From NCBI GenBank assembly GCA_902729315.2, contig LR746272.1, forward strand, positions 5,398,272-5,462,271: 64,000 bases of DNA, written 5' to 3'. Of the stretch, positions 50,230-61,230 are shown piece by piece. Within the stretch, counting starts at the first letter, position 1. Each line of letters starts with the position of its first letter. The notes under the pieces are model-generated. The model ran no database searches, was not told the origin of the DNA, and worked only from the letters and a program-made list of their open reading frames with translations. A program made the translations under genes and the position numbers. The stretch is from Spirodela intermedia. Its lineage: Eukaryota; Streptophyta; Magnoliopsida; Alismatales; Araceae.

Positions 50230-52968
50230 ATGAGAGCTCCCCCCGGCCTGAGCCAGTACCTCCTCCGCCGTCCTCCGGCGGTGGCGGCGCCCTATCCCGC
50301 CGCTCGCCTCTCCTTCTTTCTCCCCGCTGCCGCCGTCTCTGCTGCGTTAAACCCCTTTCCTCCCCTTCCCGGCAGCTCCCGTCGCTCCTCCTCCGTCGTC
50401 GTCGGCGGCGGCGGCGGCGTGTCATTCATGGAGGCTCGAGCTCTCCACTGCCACATGCTAAGGGCGGCGGCGGATACGTACTCTGCCAACTGCGTCGCCG
50501 ACGCCTACCGGAAGGCGGGTTTCCTGGAAGTTGCACTCGGCCTGCTCGACGAAATTCCCCACCCAAACGCCATCTCCTGGAACCTGAAGATCTCCATCCA
50601 CAACCAGCGTCGCCACCTCGTTGACTCTTTGCGGAGTCTACACCTGATGCGGGCGGGGGGTTGCCGGCCCACCGAGGTGACTTACGGGAGCATCCTCTCC
50701 GCCTGCGCCATGGCCGGTGAGCTCTGCTTCGGCAGGCAGCTCCAGGCGCTGGTGGTGAAGAACGGCTTTTCTTCCAATGGGTACGTTGCGGCGGGGCTAG
50801 TGGACCTGTTCGCGAAGAATCGGCGCCTCGGGGAGATGGCGGCGCTGTTCTCGGAGAATCCCACCACCAACGTCGTCGTCTGGAACGCCGCCATCGCCGG
50901 CGCGGTGAGGAACGGGGAGCACCGGCTGGCGCTGGGGATGTTCCTCCAAATGGCCGGGGGGATCTCCTCGCCGAACGAGTTCACCTTCTCGACGGTGCTC
51001 ACCGCTTGCGCCGGCGCCGGCGAGCTGCCGGTGGGGAGGGCGGTCCACGGGCTGGTAGTCAAGAGCGGCGCCGGCGGCGACGTTGTCGTCGGCAGCGCTC
51101 TGGTGGATCTGTATGCCAAGTGCGGGGACACCGGCGGCGCCGCCTCCCAGTTCTCGGAGATGACGGCCCACAATGTTGTCTCTTGGACGACCTTGATCTC
51201 CGCCTTCAGCCTCCAAGATCCCCGGAGGGCCTTCTCTCTCTTCGGAGCCATGAGGGCGACGGCCGCCGCCGGCGAGATGAACAGGTACACGCTCACCAGC
51301 GTGCTAGCCGCCTGCGGGAGTCCGGACATGACGGCGGAGGCCGCCCAGTTGCACGGCTGCATCTGCAAGTCCGGCTTCTCCGGCGATCCGGTGGTGAGAG
51401 CCGCCATGGTCAACGCCTACGCCAAGGCCGGGAAGCTCCCGTTCTCGGAGGAGCTCTTCGAGGAGGAGGAGGTAGATGACGATGAAGCAAGGGGAAGAGA
51501 TGTGGGCTCCTCGGCGGCGATGATCTCCGCCTTCGCCATGAATCCGGCCAAGTCCTTTCAAGCTTTCCGTCGGATGCTCCGGGATGGGTTGAAGCCTGAT
51601 GAGATCTGCTGTTGCAGCGTACTACGGGCGACGAGCTCCATGGCCTGGGGGAAGCAGGTGCACTCTCTGGTCGTCAAGTCTGGTCTGGTCGTTTTCCTCC
51701 CGGTGGCCGGCGCCCTGCTCACCATGTACTCCAAGTGCGGCAGCCTCTGCGACAGCAAGGAGTTCTTCAGGGAGATGCCGGAGAAGGACGGGATCGCGTG
51801 GACTTCAATGATCGCCGGCCTCGCCGAGCACGGCCGCGCCGACGAAGCCCTTGACCTGTTCAGGGAGATGATGGTGATGATGTCTGAAACTACAACTGCA
51901 ACTGCGGTGGCGGAGCTGGATGAGACGACGCTGTCGTACGCCGTCACGGCCTGCGCGGAGCTTAGGAATCTGGTCGGAGGGAAGGAGGCCCACGGGAGGG
52001 CCATTCGTTTAGGGTTTGGAGAGGACGCCGCCGTCGTCGCCGCCCTGATCTCGATGTACTCCAAGTGCGGAGCTCTTTCCGCCGCCGCCGGAGTTTTCCG
52101 CACGGCGGACCACAAGAACCAGAACCAGCTCGCCTGGTCGGCGATGGTCGCCGGGTATGCTCGCAACGGCGCCGCCGGCGAGGCCCTATCAACCTTCATC
52201 GGGATGCTGGCAGCGGGGCTGGGGGCCGACCACTTCGCCTGCTCCGCGGCCGCCGCCGCCGCCGGCGAGCTCTGCAAGCCGGCGGCCGGGAAGCAGCTCC
52301 ACGCCCTCGCCACGAAGACGGGGACCATCTCCGACCTCTCAGTCGGTAGCGCCGTCGTCGCCATGTACGCCGCCTGCGGGAGCATCCAGGATTCTCGGAG
52401 AGCCTTTGACCAGGTGACGGAGCCCGATGTGGTGGCGTGTACGGCGATGATCGACGGCTACTCGAAGAACGGGAGAGCGGAGGAGGCGCTGAGGATCTTC
52501 GACCAGATGAGGAGGAAGGGGACAACTCCCGACTCGTTGACCTTTGTGACCTTGCTATCCGCTTGCAGCCACTGCGGGATGATGGAGGAAGGCCTGCGGC
52601 TGTTCAGATCCATGGAGGAGGATCACGGGGTCAAACCAGAGGCGGCTCACTACGCCTGCGTGGTTGACCTTCTCGGCCGAGCGGGGAAGGTGAAGGAGGC
52701 GGCGGCGTTCATTGAGGACATGGCGGCGGAGCCCACGGCGGCGGTGTGGGGTGCCCTGCTCTGGGCCTGCAGAGCCAATGGGGAGATCGAACTGGGGCGG
52801 CTGGCGGCGGAGAAGATCCTCGAGCTGGAGCCCGGAGATTCAGGAGCTTACGTCTCTCTGTCGAACTTGTCGGCGGATGTGGGGGACTGGAAGGCGGCGC
52901 TGGATGTCAGAGGCTCGATGAGGCTCGCCGGAGTGAAGAAGGAAGCCGGGTGGAGTTTCGTGGGGTAG
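50230..52968 (+). CDS. PLS-class pentatricopeptide repeat protein, E subclass (OTP87-like)
   Basis: An organelle RNA-binding protein; the PLS-E class specifies cytidines for C-to-U editing. Single exon, 912 residues. The first 45 residues (Arg, Ala, Pro-rich, few acids) fit an organelle presequence. From about residue 80 onward alternating P, L and S motifs run to about 835, recognisable by repeated phrases such as SWTTLISAF, TFSTVLTACAGAGEL, VGSALVDLYAKCG and HGLVVKSG. The E domain follows: AVWGALLWACRANGEIELG, KILELEPGD and ending KKEAGWSFVG. There is no DYW domain, so it would need a DYW partner. The overall form and end resemble Arabidopsis OTP87, a mitochondrial editing factor, but I cannot prove orthology. 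An acidic insert (EEEEVDDDE) interrupts the array near residue 415. Confidence 0.95.
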   Translation: MRAPPGLSQYLLRRPPAVAAPYPAARLSFFLPAAAVSAALNPFPPLPGSSRRSSSVVVGGGGGVSFMEARALHCHMLRAAADTYSANCVADAYRKAGFLEVALGLLDEIPHPNAISWNLKISIHNQRRHLVDSLRSLHLMRAGGCRPTEVTYGSILSACAMAGELCFGRQLQALVVKNGFSSNGYVAAGLVDLFAKNRRLGEMAALFSENPTTNVVVWNAAIAGAVRNGEHRLALGMFLQMAGGISSPNEFTFSTVLTACAGAGELPVGRAVHGLVVKSGAGGDVVVGSALVDLYAKCGDTGGAASQFSEMTAHNVVSWTTLISAFSLQDPRRAFSLFGAMRATAAAGEMNRYTLTSVLAACGSPDMTAEAAQLHGCICKSGFSGDPVVRAAMVNAYAKAGKLPFSEELFEEEEVDDDEARGRDVGSSAAMISAFAMNPAKSFQAFRRMLRDGLKPDEICCCSVLRATSSMAWGKQVHSLVVKSGLVVFLPVAGALLTMYSKCGSLCDSKEFFREMPEKDGIAWTSMIAGLAEHGRADEALDLFREMMVMMSETTTATAVAELDETTLSYAVTACAELRNLVGGKEAHGRAIRLGFGEDAAVVAALISMYSKCGALSAAAGVFRTADHKNQNQLAWSAMVAGYARNGAAGEALSTFIGMLAAGLGADHFACSAAAAAAGELCKPAAGKQLHALATKTGTISDLSVGSAVVAMYAACGSIQDSRRAFDQVTEPDVVACTAMIDGYSKNGRAEEALRIFDQMRRKGTTPDSLTFVTLLSACSHCGMMEEGLRLFRSMEEDHGVKPEAAHYACVVDLLGRAGKVKEAAAFIEDMAAEPTAAVWGALLWACRANGEIELGRLAAEKILELEPGDSGAYVSLSNLSADVGDWKAALDVRGSMRLAGVKKEAGWSFVG

Positions 52969-53367
52969 ACGATGGAAGCCGGGTGGGTTGACCATTAGAT
53001 CAGAGGCACGCTGACCATTTTTTTTTCCTTTTTTGGCTCCCAAAATCATTTTTGTTGGTCAAGGAGCCTTTATTTTTTCAAAAGTTTATTTCTTTGTTTA
53101 AAGAAAGAAACAGCCTGTAAATTATAGTAATTTTTTCTAGTTTTCCCATAGTTTATGGGGAACGTTGTTGCACATTGATGAGATGGTTGACTTGTCGAGA
53201 ATGGGACTCACTGAATCCATGTCGCTGTGATCAGCACCTTAAGCTGAGAAGACATCACATCTGTTGATAGACGAAGATGCTGAATCTACATTCGAACCCA
53301 TGCCCTTTCCGACCAGTACCTGAAACTGGCGCCTTAGACCAACTCGGGCATCTTGACTTATTAAAAC
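52969..53367. other. Convergent intergenic region, PPR (+) and NAC (-)
   Basis: Short 3' flanks of both genes. A tRNA-Leu-like relic on the minus strand occupies the NAC end. No GA tract is present here, unlike behind most other genes in the window. Confidence 0.6.
53277..53357 (-). pseudogene. tRNA-Leu(CAG)-like pseudogene
   Basis: On the minus strand, from 53357, the 5' half reads as a leucine tRNA: acceptor GTCAAGA, D-arm GCCCGAGTTGGTCTAAGGCGCC, anticodon arm CCAGT-TTCAGGT-ACTGG with anticodon CAG, a shortened variable arm and GGGTTCGAA for the T-loop. The 3' half of the T-stem and the acceptor do not pair, so it cannot fold as a working tRNA. It may be a decayed tRNA or the head of a tRNA-derived SINE. 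Confidence 0.7.
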
Positions 53368-54607
53368 TTAGAGGTATTTCTCATTTTCTAGTAAATTAAA
53401 GATTGAGTCCCTCTCCAACCCAGCTTTCCATGCAGCCGGGCGATTCTGCGGTGGAGCGAATGGAAGAGCAACGGCACTCAGAGTCTCCCAGTGGCTGTCG
53501 CCATTATTAGCTTGGAAATAGGCATCCGGGTTCTTCCTGGTACCCATCTCCTCTCCTCTTCTTCCCAGATTTCCCGTCATTTCCAGCAGCAAATCGATCG
53601 TAGAGAAGGCGTGAAGTTGCTGCGGCTGATGGTGATTGAAATCCGTGGAGGACGATGAGTTCTTCTCTGCGTCTCCGACCAACTGAGGCTGCATGTACTG
53701 CAGCAAGGCGGCGCCGTCGAGGGGGCACCTTGAAGACGCCGGCGCTTCGGTCTGGAGAAGCGTCGTTATGCCGGAGGGGAGACCGGCAGATGAGAGTCTG
53801 TAGGGAGTGATGTCCATAGATGAGTAATCGGAGTGGGGGGCCGGCTCATGCTCGGTGTTCCCGCTCTGCTGGGTTGACCTCATCCTTTCAACCGGGCAGG
53901 AGGAGATGCCTTCAGAAGTGAGCTCCGGGCGGTGAAGGGTCCCGGAGACTGGGAACTCCTCTGCGAGCGGCGGAACCCATGAATGGGAGAGAGATCTCTG
54001 AGTCACTAAACAGGTCTTCCTGAAGATCCGGCAGATCGCCCACGAGTCCTGCGAGTAGCACGAGGGAGGGTTAAGCCGAAGCCCGATTTTCTGAAATCCA
54101 AAGGGTTTTTATTCGGAGCTAAAACCAAATAACGAAGAACCCAGAAATTATACCAAATACTTTACTGTTCTTAACCGATTAACAGCATAGTGTTAAACCT
54201 ATAGTTTTTAGAAATCAATGCGAGGGGATGTTGTAATGGGAGAATGAGTAGCTTGCTTACACTCGCAGAGATCTCTTTGCCTACGGTCTTGCTGGGGAGG
54301 GAAGAAGAGTCTCCGAGGGATGGGAGCCTGTACTCGTGCATCATCCAGTTCGTCTTGATCCCCTTGGCGGCTCTTCCTCTGTAGAACACAAGGGACTTCT
54401 TCAGGCCGATGCAGATGCTCCCCTCGGAGGCGTAGATCGCCCGGTCCGTGCCGGTGGCCTTCCAGAATCCGGCGCCGGTGACTCGGTTCGGCCTCGCGCT
54501 GTTCCTGTACTTCCTGTCCCTCGGGCAGTAGAAGTACCACTCCTTCTCTCCCATCGTCGCCAGCTCTTCTCATGCCAAGGAAGAAGACCCACTCAGAGGG
54601 ATAACAG

Positions 54608-54651
<44 letters not shown>

Positions 54652-55359
54652 TGTTAGACGCGTAAGGGTGCCCATCTCTGGAGAGGGCGAGAGTTTTCCA
54701 AGCCCTTCTCGACGACCAAACTCCATCGATGTGAAACTATACTCCCATTATCTTATGTACACGCTGTGCTGGACTTTACATGAGTGTGGGGACATCAAAG
54801 GAACGAGGGTAGAGTCTGAAATCCTCGCCTTGCCGTCAACTTAAACCACGACTTCTCGTGAAAGCTAGTGGTGCACTCGCGGACGGAGGGGTAGCTTCTG
54901 GTGGAGTAGGTAGGGTTCCGGGGATGGGGAGGAGATGAAATGCTGAACAAGCGCAGAGGTAGACAGCCACTAAGAGAGGGCGCGGCCACGTCTAAGGCAA
55001 TACAAGAGGACGATCAACAACAGGCCAGCTGAAAGAGCATGTGAGGAAGAGGGAATAATGGGCTGCCTTCTTGAAAAGATGTGTTTCTTTGAAAAAAACG
55101 ATTATTTATAATAGGAGAATGATGGAGAAAAGAGAGAGAATAGAGCACAGGCGATAGCACAAAGAGAAAGAGACTTACTGGGAAGATCCCATGGATCGTA
55201 CTTGTAGATGTCCAGCTGCCTGATGAGCTCGATGAAGACGGGTCTCTTCTGAACCTTCCTTTTCAGGTAGAACCCCACAAGCTCTTCGTCTGTCGGGTGG
55301 AACCTGAAACCAGGCAGCATCGCCTCGTCTGCCTTCTCCACGTCGTTCTTGGCGTCCAT
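53368..55359 (-). CDS. NAC-domain transcription factor, FEZ-like
   Basis: A plant-specific DNA-binding regulator. FEZ drives formative divisions of root-cap and epidermal stem cells. Three exons: 55359-55179, 54565-54261 and 54048-53368, GT-AG and in phase, 388 residues. The NAC domain covers about 13-165: subdomain [22 protein letters not shown] with [34 protein letters not shown] with [17 protein letters not shown] and [28 protein letters not shown], and [10 protein letters not shown] just after the second junction. The tail is variable and Ser/Gln-rich. The long first intron (613 bases) has an (AT)n tract. [18 protein letters not shown] and the spacing match FEZ better than other NACs, from memory. 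It is convergent with the PPR gene. Confidence 0.94.
54609..54649. repeat. (AT)n microsatellite in NAC intron 1
   Basis: About 20 AT units within the first intron, 45 bases upstream of the exon 2 acceptor on the minus strand. Confidence 0.96.
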
Positions 55360-56008
55360 TGCAAGGGAGAGGGCGGTAAGACGCCCGAGGTTGCAACACG
55401 GTCTCCTCTCTCTAAGAGAGTTCGAGAACTACTAACTCCGAAAAACACCAGTGGAAACTCAAAAGCTAGCCTATGATGAGAATAAGGAAACCCTAAACTC
55501 CGATCTGTTCAGAGAAAGTGTACCAAGTCAAAGATAATAGCGGTGCAGTGCACGGATCCTGCGTGAGAAAGCCTTCCAAAGACGGATGAGGATTCCTTGA
55601 AGTAATGAGGAAAGGTATCAAGGGTGGGCGGATGAGGGAAGGGTAATCTCTGAAACAGCTACCAATGAAAGAGCTAAGCCCCTGGGAGGTCCCCTGAGCC
55701 AGGTCTCCTTCTCGACTTGACCTAGAACGAAGCGGATTGCTGAAACCTTCTAAGACACTAAAACTAGGAGGCGCACACTTTAGTAAGAAGAACTAGCAGT
55801 GGAGGAGACGCAAAAAAAAGCGAGTTCGAAAAGGCTTCATTGACCTCGCGTTAGCTCGTTCACACTTCGCCTAGTTCAATGACGGGCATGATTCTGCGGG
55901 TGGCTTTATACCTCCGGAGCTCCGCCTGAACTTCTGGATTCATACGGTGAAGCCCCCGCTGGCCGACTTGAGGAGACAACGAGAACCTCGTATAAAAGCC
56001 ACAGCGGT

Positions 56009-56053
<45 letters not shown>

Positions 56054-57298
56054 TATAGATGACCTCTTTTAAAAGTCGGACACACGGCTACCAAGGAGCC
56101 AAGGTCAATGCACTTCGACTTAACGGGTTTTATTCAGAGCTCGAGTTCACCTTCCAAACCTATCCGGAAGAGGAAATTTTATATTCGGTAAATGGAATGA
56201 TCTCGAGGAGACTGAATTCTTGGGGATTTCCCTCGTCTTCCCACTTACCCTTAAAAAAATTTACCTCATCTCTGAGCTTTCACGCGTCAAACGCCTAGGG
56301 TTCTAGGCCGGCTCATACGCTATTGTCCCTCCCATGGGGAAAACGGCGTCGTTCTTGTAGAAAAACGAAGTGTTAGGAGAAGCATCCGTTTGATCCCAAG
56401 GACTCTCACTGCAAATTCCCCAGAAACCTCCATTTTTCTACCTTAGATGTGTGCGATCCGAAAATCCTTCTCCCCTTCCCCTCTCCGATCCTCCGTCCCT
56501 AAGAAACTTTGCTCGTCTCAACCTTGGTTCTAAATTGGTATTATATGACTGTAAAACGGACTGGGTTTGGCGGACCTTTGCTATGGGGGAGAGAGAGGGA
56601 GAGAGAGTGAGAGAGTGGCGGCGGTCCCAACGGTCATTTTGTGCATTTCCTGAAAACCTGAAGGGCATGAAGGTCGTCTCCATTGTTTAGTCAAGGAGAG
56701 AAAGCAACGGGAACGTTCTTATCGTCTTCCTCCCGGATATTCAGAGATCAACCAGACCAGTTCCGAGAGTGACATCCAAATCTTGGTCTTTCCACCATAG
56801 CAGGTTTCCCTCTAGATATCTAATGGCTTTCGACCAACGTCTAGGAGACGCTGAGCTGACCGTGTTATGAACAGGTGTTCCTAATCTTTATTGCTCAAGA
56901 CAGAAGGTTCCAGCCCAAAATTTAACTTCTTAGCTGCCGTGGACCTCTCCGCCATGCCCGGACTGAAAACATGGAGCCCTCGCCGGCGGGATCACGCTTC
57001 TTGACGTGGCCACGCACGCGCGATCAACCAGGATGATCGTCCGCGGAGTTTGTCTTCGCAGGCTGCGGAAGGGTCGACACAAGAGTAGGATAGAAGCCAT
57101 CTCCTCAGACTACACTCGTAACTCCAACCAACTGAAGGTTGGGAGAGAGATAGATAGCTAGATAGATAGATGGATAGAGAGAGAGAGACGTCGTCTCCGC
57201 TGCGGTCTTCCCCAAGTTTCTCCCTCGGTTTGAAACATCCTTGTCCTTTTCTCGCTTAATCTCGGGTGTTTCGGCACGCACACACATAACACGCCTTC

Positions 57299-57368
57299 CC
57301 TCTTCTTCTTCTTCTTCTTCTTCTTCTTCTTCTTCTTCTTCTTCTTCTTCTTCTTCTTCTTCTTCTTC
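57299..57368. repeat. (CTT)n microsatellite
   Basis: About 23 uninterrupted CTT units, the longest trinucleotide tract in the window. Confidence 0.97.
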
Positions 57369-57637
57369 GTTCACGATTCCAAGCCTCTCCGTGACGAAGA
57401 GATCTGTTCGTAGAAAACGTAAAATATGGTCAAAGTCTTCAAAGTCAAGTTTTCACGTTCCCATCTCGCATGCTGCTCATTTAAGACCACTCCCGTCGTT
57501 TTAATTCATCTTCATTAATCATACGATCTTTACTTGTTCCTGAATATATATTATTATATACACATGCTTCTTCTATGGCTATCCTTCTCAAAACCATGGT
57601 AAATATTGGCCCGCTCCCCAATATGTGTGCATGTGTG

Positions 57638-57640
<3 letters not shown>

Positions 57641-57688
<48 letters not shown>
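57641..57688. repeat. (GA)n microsatellite
   Basis: About 24 GA units. Confidence 0.97.
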
Positions 57689-57692
<4 letters not shown>

Positions 57693-58145
57693 TATAGGAA
57701 AGCTAAGCCGATTTAAGTCTTATTTGGGCTTCATAGAAGTCGAGCAGGGAGCTCATTCTCCGAGTTATCCTCCAAGTTCAGACCAGGTCCGGGCCTTCTT
57801 AGAGACGACTTCAATTAGACTTGGCAAGTACTGGGGAACAGCTCCTCAAGAGCCCTATTCTTGAAGCGGACGTGGTCCCTAGACTGCTCAATAAACAATG
57901 TGAAAACTGATGAAATTGGAGTCGTAAACACCACGGAACAGAATGAAGGCTTGCAGAAATCCATGCTCTTCCTCGTCCTCACCCATCTGACAGCCCTTTC
58001 CGTTGTTTTCCGTCTTCCTCTTAAAAATCTAGTTTCCCCGTGAGACCACGGATTGCGTTCCTGAATCCTCACACTTGGACTCTCCCCCATCTTCCCACTT
58101 GCCTCACCTAGGCGCGAGAGGCTTCCGTCTTTCCGAGGCCGAGCT

Positions 58146-58148
<3 letters not shown>

Positions 58149-58192
<44 letters not shown>
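58149..58192. repeat. (CT)n microsatellite
   Basis: About 22 CT units. Confidence 0.97.
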
Positions 58193-58197
<5 letters not shown>

Positions 58198-59099
58198 GTT
58201 TTCCTATTATTCATGGGTTTGCCGACCGGTCGATGCATCAGCACTGGCTTCCGGTTGACTCAATCTCTGGCCCGGGCCACCTTGGGTGGTCCGCTCGCCG
58301 TTAACTCTTGAGAGATGCCAGCATTTAATGTTCCATGGTTGCTTCAAAGAGGAGCTTAATCGTCCGCTGCGATTGAACTGGTGACTGATTCGAGGGTTTT
58401 GCACGGAGCCCACCGAAGGAGGTTCTCCACCTGAACCATGTCAAGGACATGACACTCGTCGATCAGAGTCGTGGACGCCCTACTCCATCCAAACCTCTCT
58501 CTCTCTCCCTATCTTTCTGTCTCTGCCTCTCTCTCTCTCTCTCTCCGGAAAAAAGCTCCCATAAACTTGACGACGTTGCATCCCCGGAGCTGTGAAATCA
58601 CACCGTAACCAACCACAGCAGATTCACTCTCCAAATAAACTCCAATGGAGGAGTGATGATGACGGCGATGACGATAAGAGACATCACCTTAAGAGAGGCG
58701 TTCACAGTGAGCGCTCCGGTGTTCCACAGCAGTGGACTTTGTCAGATACCGTAGAACGATCCCTGCTCAAGTAGAACCCTCGAGGAGGAGAGATAAGACT
58801 TGATGTAGCCCATGACACAAAAGATAAAGTTCTAACTTCGAATCTGAACCCAATTACTCCGAATTTGGGTTATAAAATGAAGAGTGCTAAAAAAGGCCCA
58901 AATAAGTCACTAGTGGCATGGAGGTATATCAATTTCCTTCTAAAAGGTATTTAATGTCTCTATTGTTTTAGAAATTACTTTAAATATTGTTCAGAGCTTT
59001 TCCCCAGGATTTATTCAAGATCTTAATATGCTAGAGTTTGCTTGAGGTCATTTTCGAGCTAGACAGAGTCCACCCCTAGGATTTGTTCAAGATCTTCTT

Positions 59100-59374
59100 G
59101 TTAAGAGTGCCCCACCTCTTTTTTAGGCTTATATAAAGGCCCTCATTGTAACATAAGGATGAAACCTTTTGAAGTTGAATAAAGTTTTCTCCATTGTGAG
59201 AGCTCTCCCTCTTCTACTTGAAGATTTAGGTGACTCGTTTGTGGATTCCAGGATTAAAAACTTCAAATATATAGATTCAAAGGTTAGTTTTTTCTCAAAG
59301 ATTGGAGTTTTATAGATTTAAGCCTCAAATCTTGTTATCTTCTACATTATAACTTTGGTAGTTGATATCAGAAG
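59100..59374 (+). mobile_element. End of a decayed LTR with tRNA-Met-type primer site
   Basis: CTTATATAAAGG (near 59129) followed by a run typical of an LTR U3-R boundary, GAATAAAG and CT-rich text, then TTGATATCAGAAG at 59362-59374. The last word is two transitions from the initiator tRNA-Met primer site TTGGTATCAGAGC. This fits the right end of a 5' LTR and the start of an internal region, cut short by the next repeat at about 59545. The left end is not defined. Confidence 0.45.
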
Positions 59375-59544
59375 AAGTCAATGTTTCAAATCAAGATTGA
59401 GAAATGTCTTGAGGTAAATTTTCTTTTATTACTAATGACAATGTCCCTAAAGTATCCCCTTTCTCAAAATTAGATTTTATTGAGTTTCAAGATTAAATAA
59501 ATAAAACATTTAAAGATATTAGTGATATATTAAGATAATAATTA

Positions 59545-61230
59545 GTTTTTAGATGAATAAAGAGAAATAAAATAAAATAAAAATATAGAAAAAGGGAGGA
59601 ACCCATTGGCCAGTCAGGCCTACAAGTAAGTTGGAAGCACAATTAGGCAGAGTTCGCGAGCAAGAGGCATGACTAGCTAAGGACTGATAGGGGGGACGGC
59701 ATGTGTGCATCACTCCCCTTCCACATCACTGAGCCAATTGAGTGTGGGGCAAAGAATGATCATACACACACGAGAGAGAGGCTTATTGATGACCAAATCT
59801 TGTGTTATTATATATATATACCTCAAAACTCAGAAAACCGATGTGTGACTAAACTAGTGTCACAGATTCTCGCAAGATTTTTAATAGTTTTAATACCTAA
59901 AATACTCATTTTTTATGAGAAATAGATACTCTTATGACGTCACTTTATAAGGGTATTCACATATTTAGTTCACTTTATCTCATGTAGGCAGATAACCGAT
60001 GAGGATTCGAATCTTACCAAAGTTAAAACTCATTTTTATCTAATTAAATCATAATTTTTTTAAATTATTGATGAATGATTAAACCATCAGAATTACTCAA
60101 TTATCGATGAAAAAATCTCATCAACATGATTCGCAAAGCATCATTACTAAAATTGTGAAATAATTATGGATAAAAAGATCGTAAATTTATTGAGTAAATT
60201 ATCTCTAATTGATTGGTGAACAAGTCGTCATCAAGAAGAGGACAATCTACTAGGAGATGAGTTGTTATCTCTTAAAAATATACCAGATGCGATGAATAGC
60301 CTCCTCTTGCTACATGAACTTGAGGATGAAGCTCACTAAGATGCGTCTTACCTCTATCTAGCTCATATTTGTTGAGTGACATTCATCGAAGAGCTACAAA
60401 GTTGTCATTTTTTCACTTTACCGGGTGATAGTCACCGAAGATGATTCAACGACTCATTTCATTGATTTTTAGACTTTATGAGAAGATTTAGAGATTATAT
60501 ACATTGTCCTTGTCTAGGGAGAGCCTTTGAGGCTGTAGACATTGCATGATAATCTTCTTGACACATCACCGATGCATCGTTATTACGATGTTGGGACTCT
60601 GTTTTACCATTTTTTAACTAGTTTAATTTCAATCATTATTTTCTAGACTTCAAAAGGAGATCCAATGAATGTCTAAGTCATCTATGTCCAAAGAGAACCA
60701 TTGAGGCTATAGACATCGCACAATAACCATCTCGAAGATAGAATTTCAGTGATCGTTGTTATGAGATTAAAACTCTAACTTTCTTACTTTTAACTTAATT
60801 TTTTTAATTTATTGATAATTTGTGTGATTTCAAGTTTCAAAACTCTTCTTTATTAAATTATAATTCTTCTGGCTTTTATAAATCTTAATTTAATCATCTA
60901 TAATCACTTACATAAGAATCGCTAAGTGGATTCTATTTCTATTCAATTTTTATTCATTGGGTGCTCATGTCATCATGACACTTGCACCCTTATTTTCCTA
61001 TTTTGTAAATTATAAATATATTTTATTTTTATTTTTTAGTCTAAAAATCATAAAAAATCATATTCTTTGTAAATAATTCAAAAATATTATTCAATATTAT
61101 ATTCCATCCTAGTGATCAACTTGAAAAATTATCGTTATTTTTATTTTTTATTAAATTATAATTAACATATTTGTTCAAAAATACTTCTAAATATTTAAAA
61201 ATTAGTATTTTCTAATTTTATAAATATTTA
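59545..61230 (+). repeat. Decayed solo LTR of the same family as the left-hand element
   Basis: From about 59545 the sequence follows the 3' LTR from about 5815: GGAACCCATTGGCCAGTCAGGCC corresponds to GGACCCGCCGGCCAGCCAGGCC, and the similarity continues to about 61230. The first 175 or so bases of the LTR and its last part are not recognisable. Differences are mostly C-to-T and G-to-A at former CpG or CpNpG sites. An internal segment near 60470-60620 is repeated at about 60640-60800. No internal element region follows, so it is a solo LTR or a broken end. Confidence 0.8.

Larger units (their letters stand above)
55360..59099. other. Intergenic region upstream of the NAC gene, microsatellite-rich
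   Basis: About 3.7 kb without a supported gene. It holds (GA)n at 56012-56052, (CTT)n at 57299-57368, (GA)n at 57641-57688, (CT)n at 58149-58192 and shorter CT runs near 58495-58545. The frames that cross these tracts, such as Ser or Glu homopolymers, are artefacts. Confidence 0.55.

Noticed and set aside
50682-52385. Long antisense frames across the PPR gene
   Set aside because: Shadows of a GC-rich single-exon gene; no family features.
57105-57374. Poly-Glu / poly-Ser frames at the (CTT)n tract
   Set aside because: Homopolymer translation of a trinucleotide repeat.
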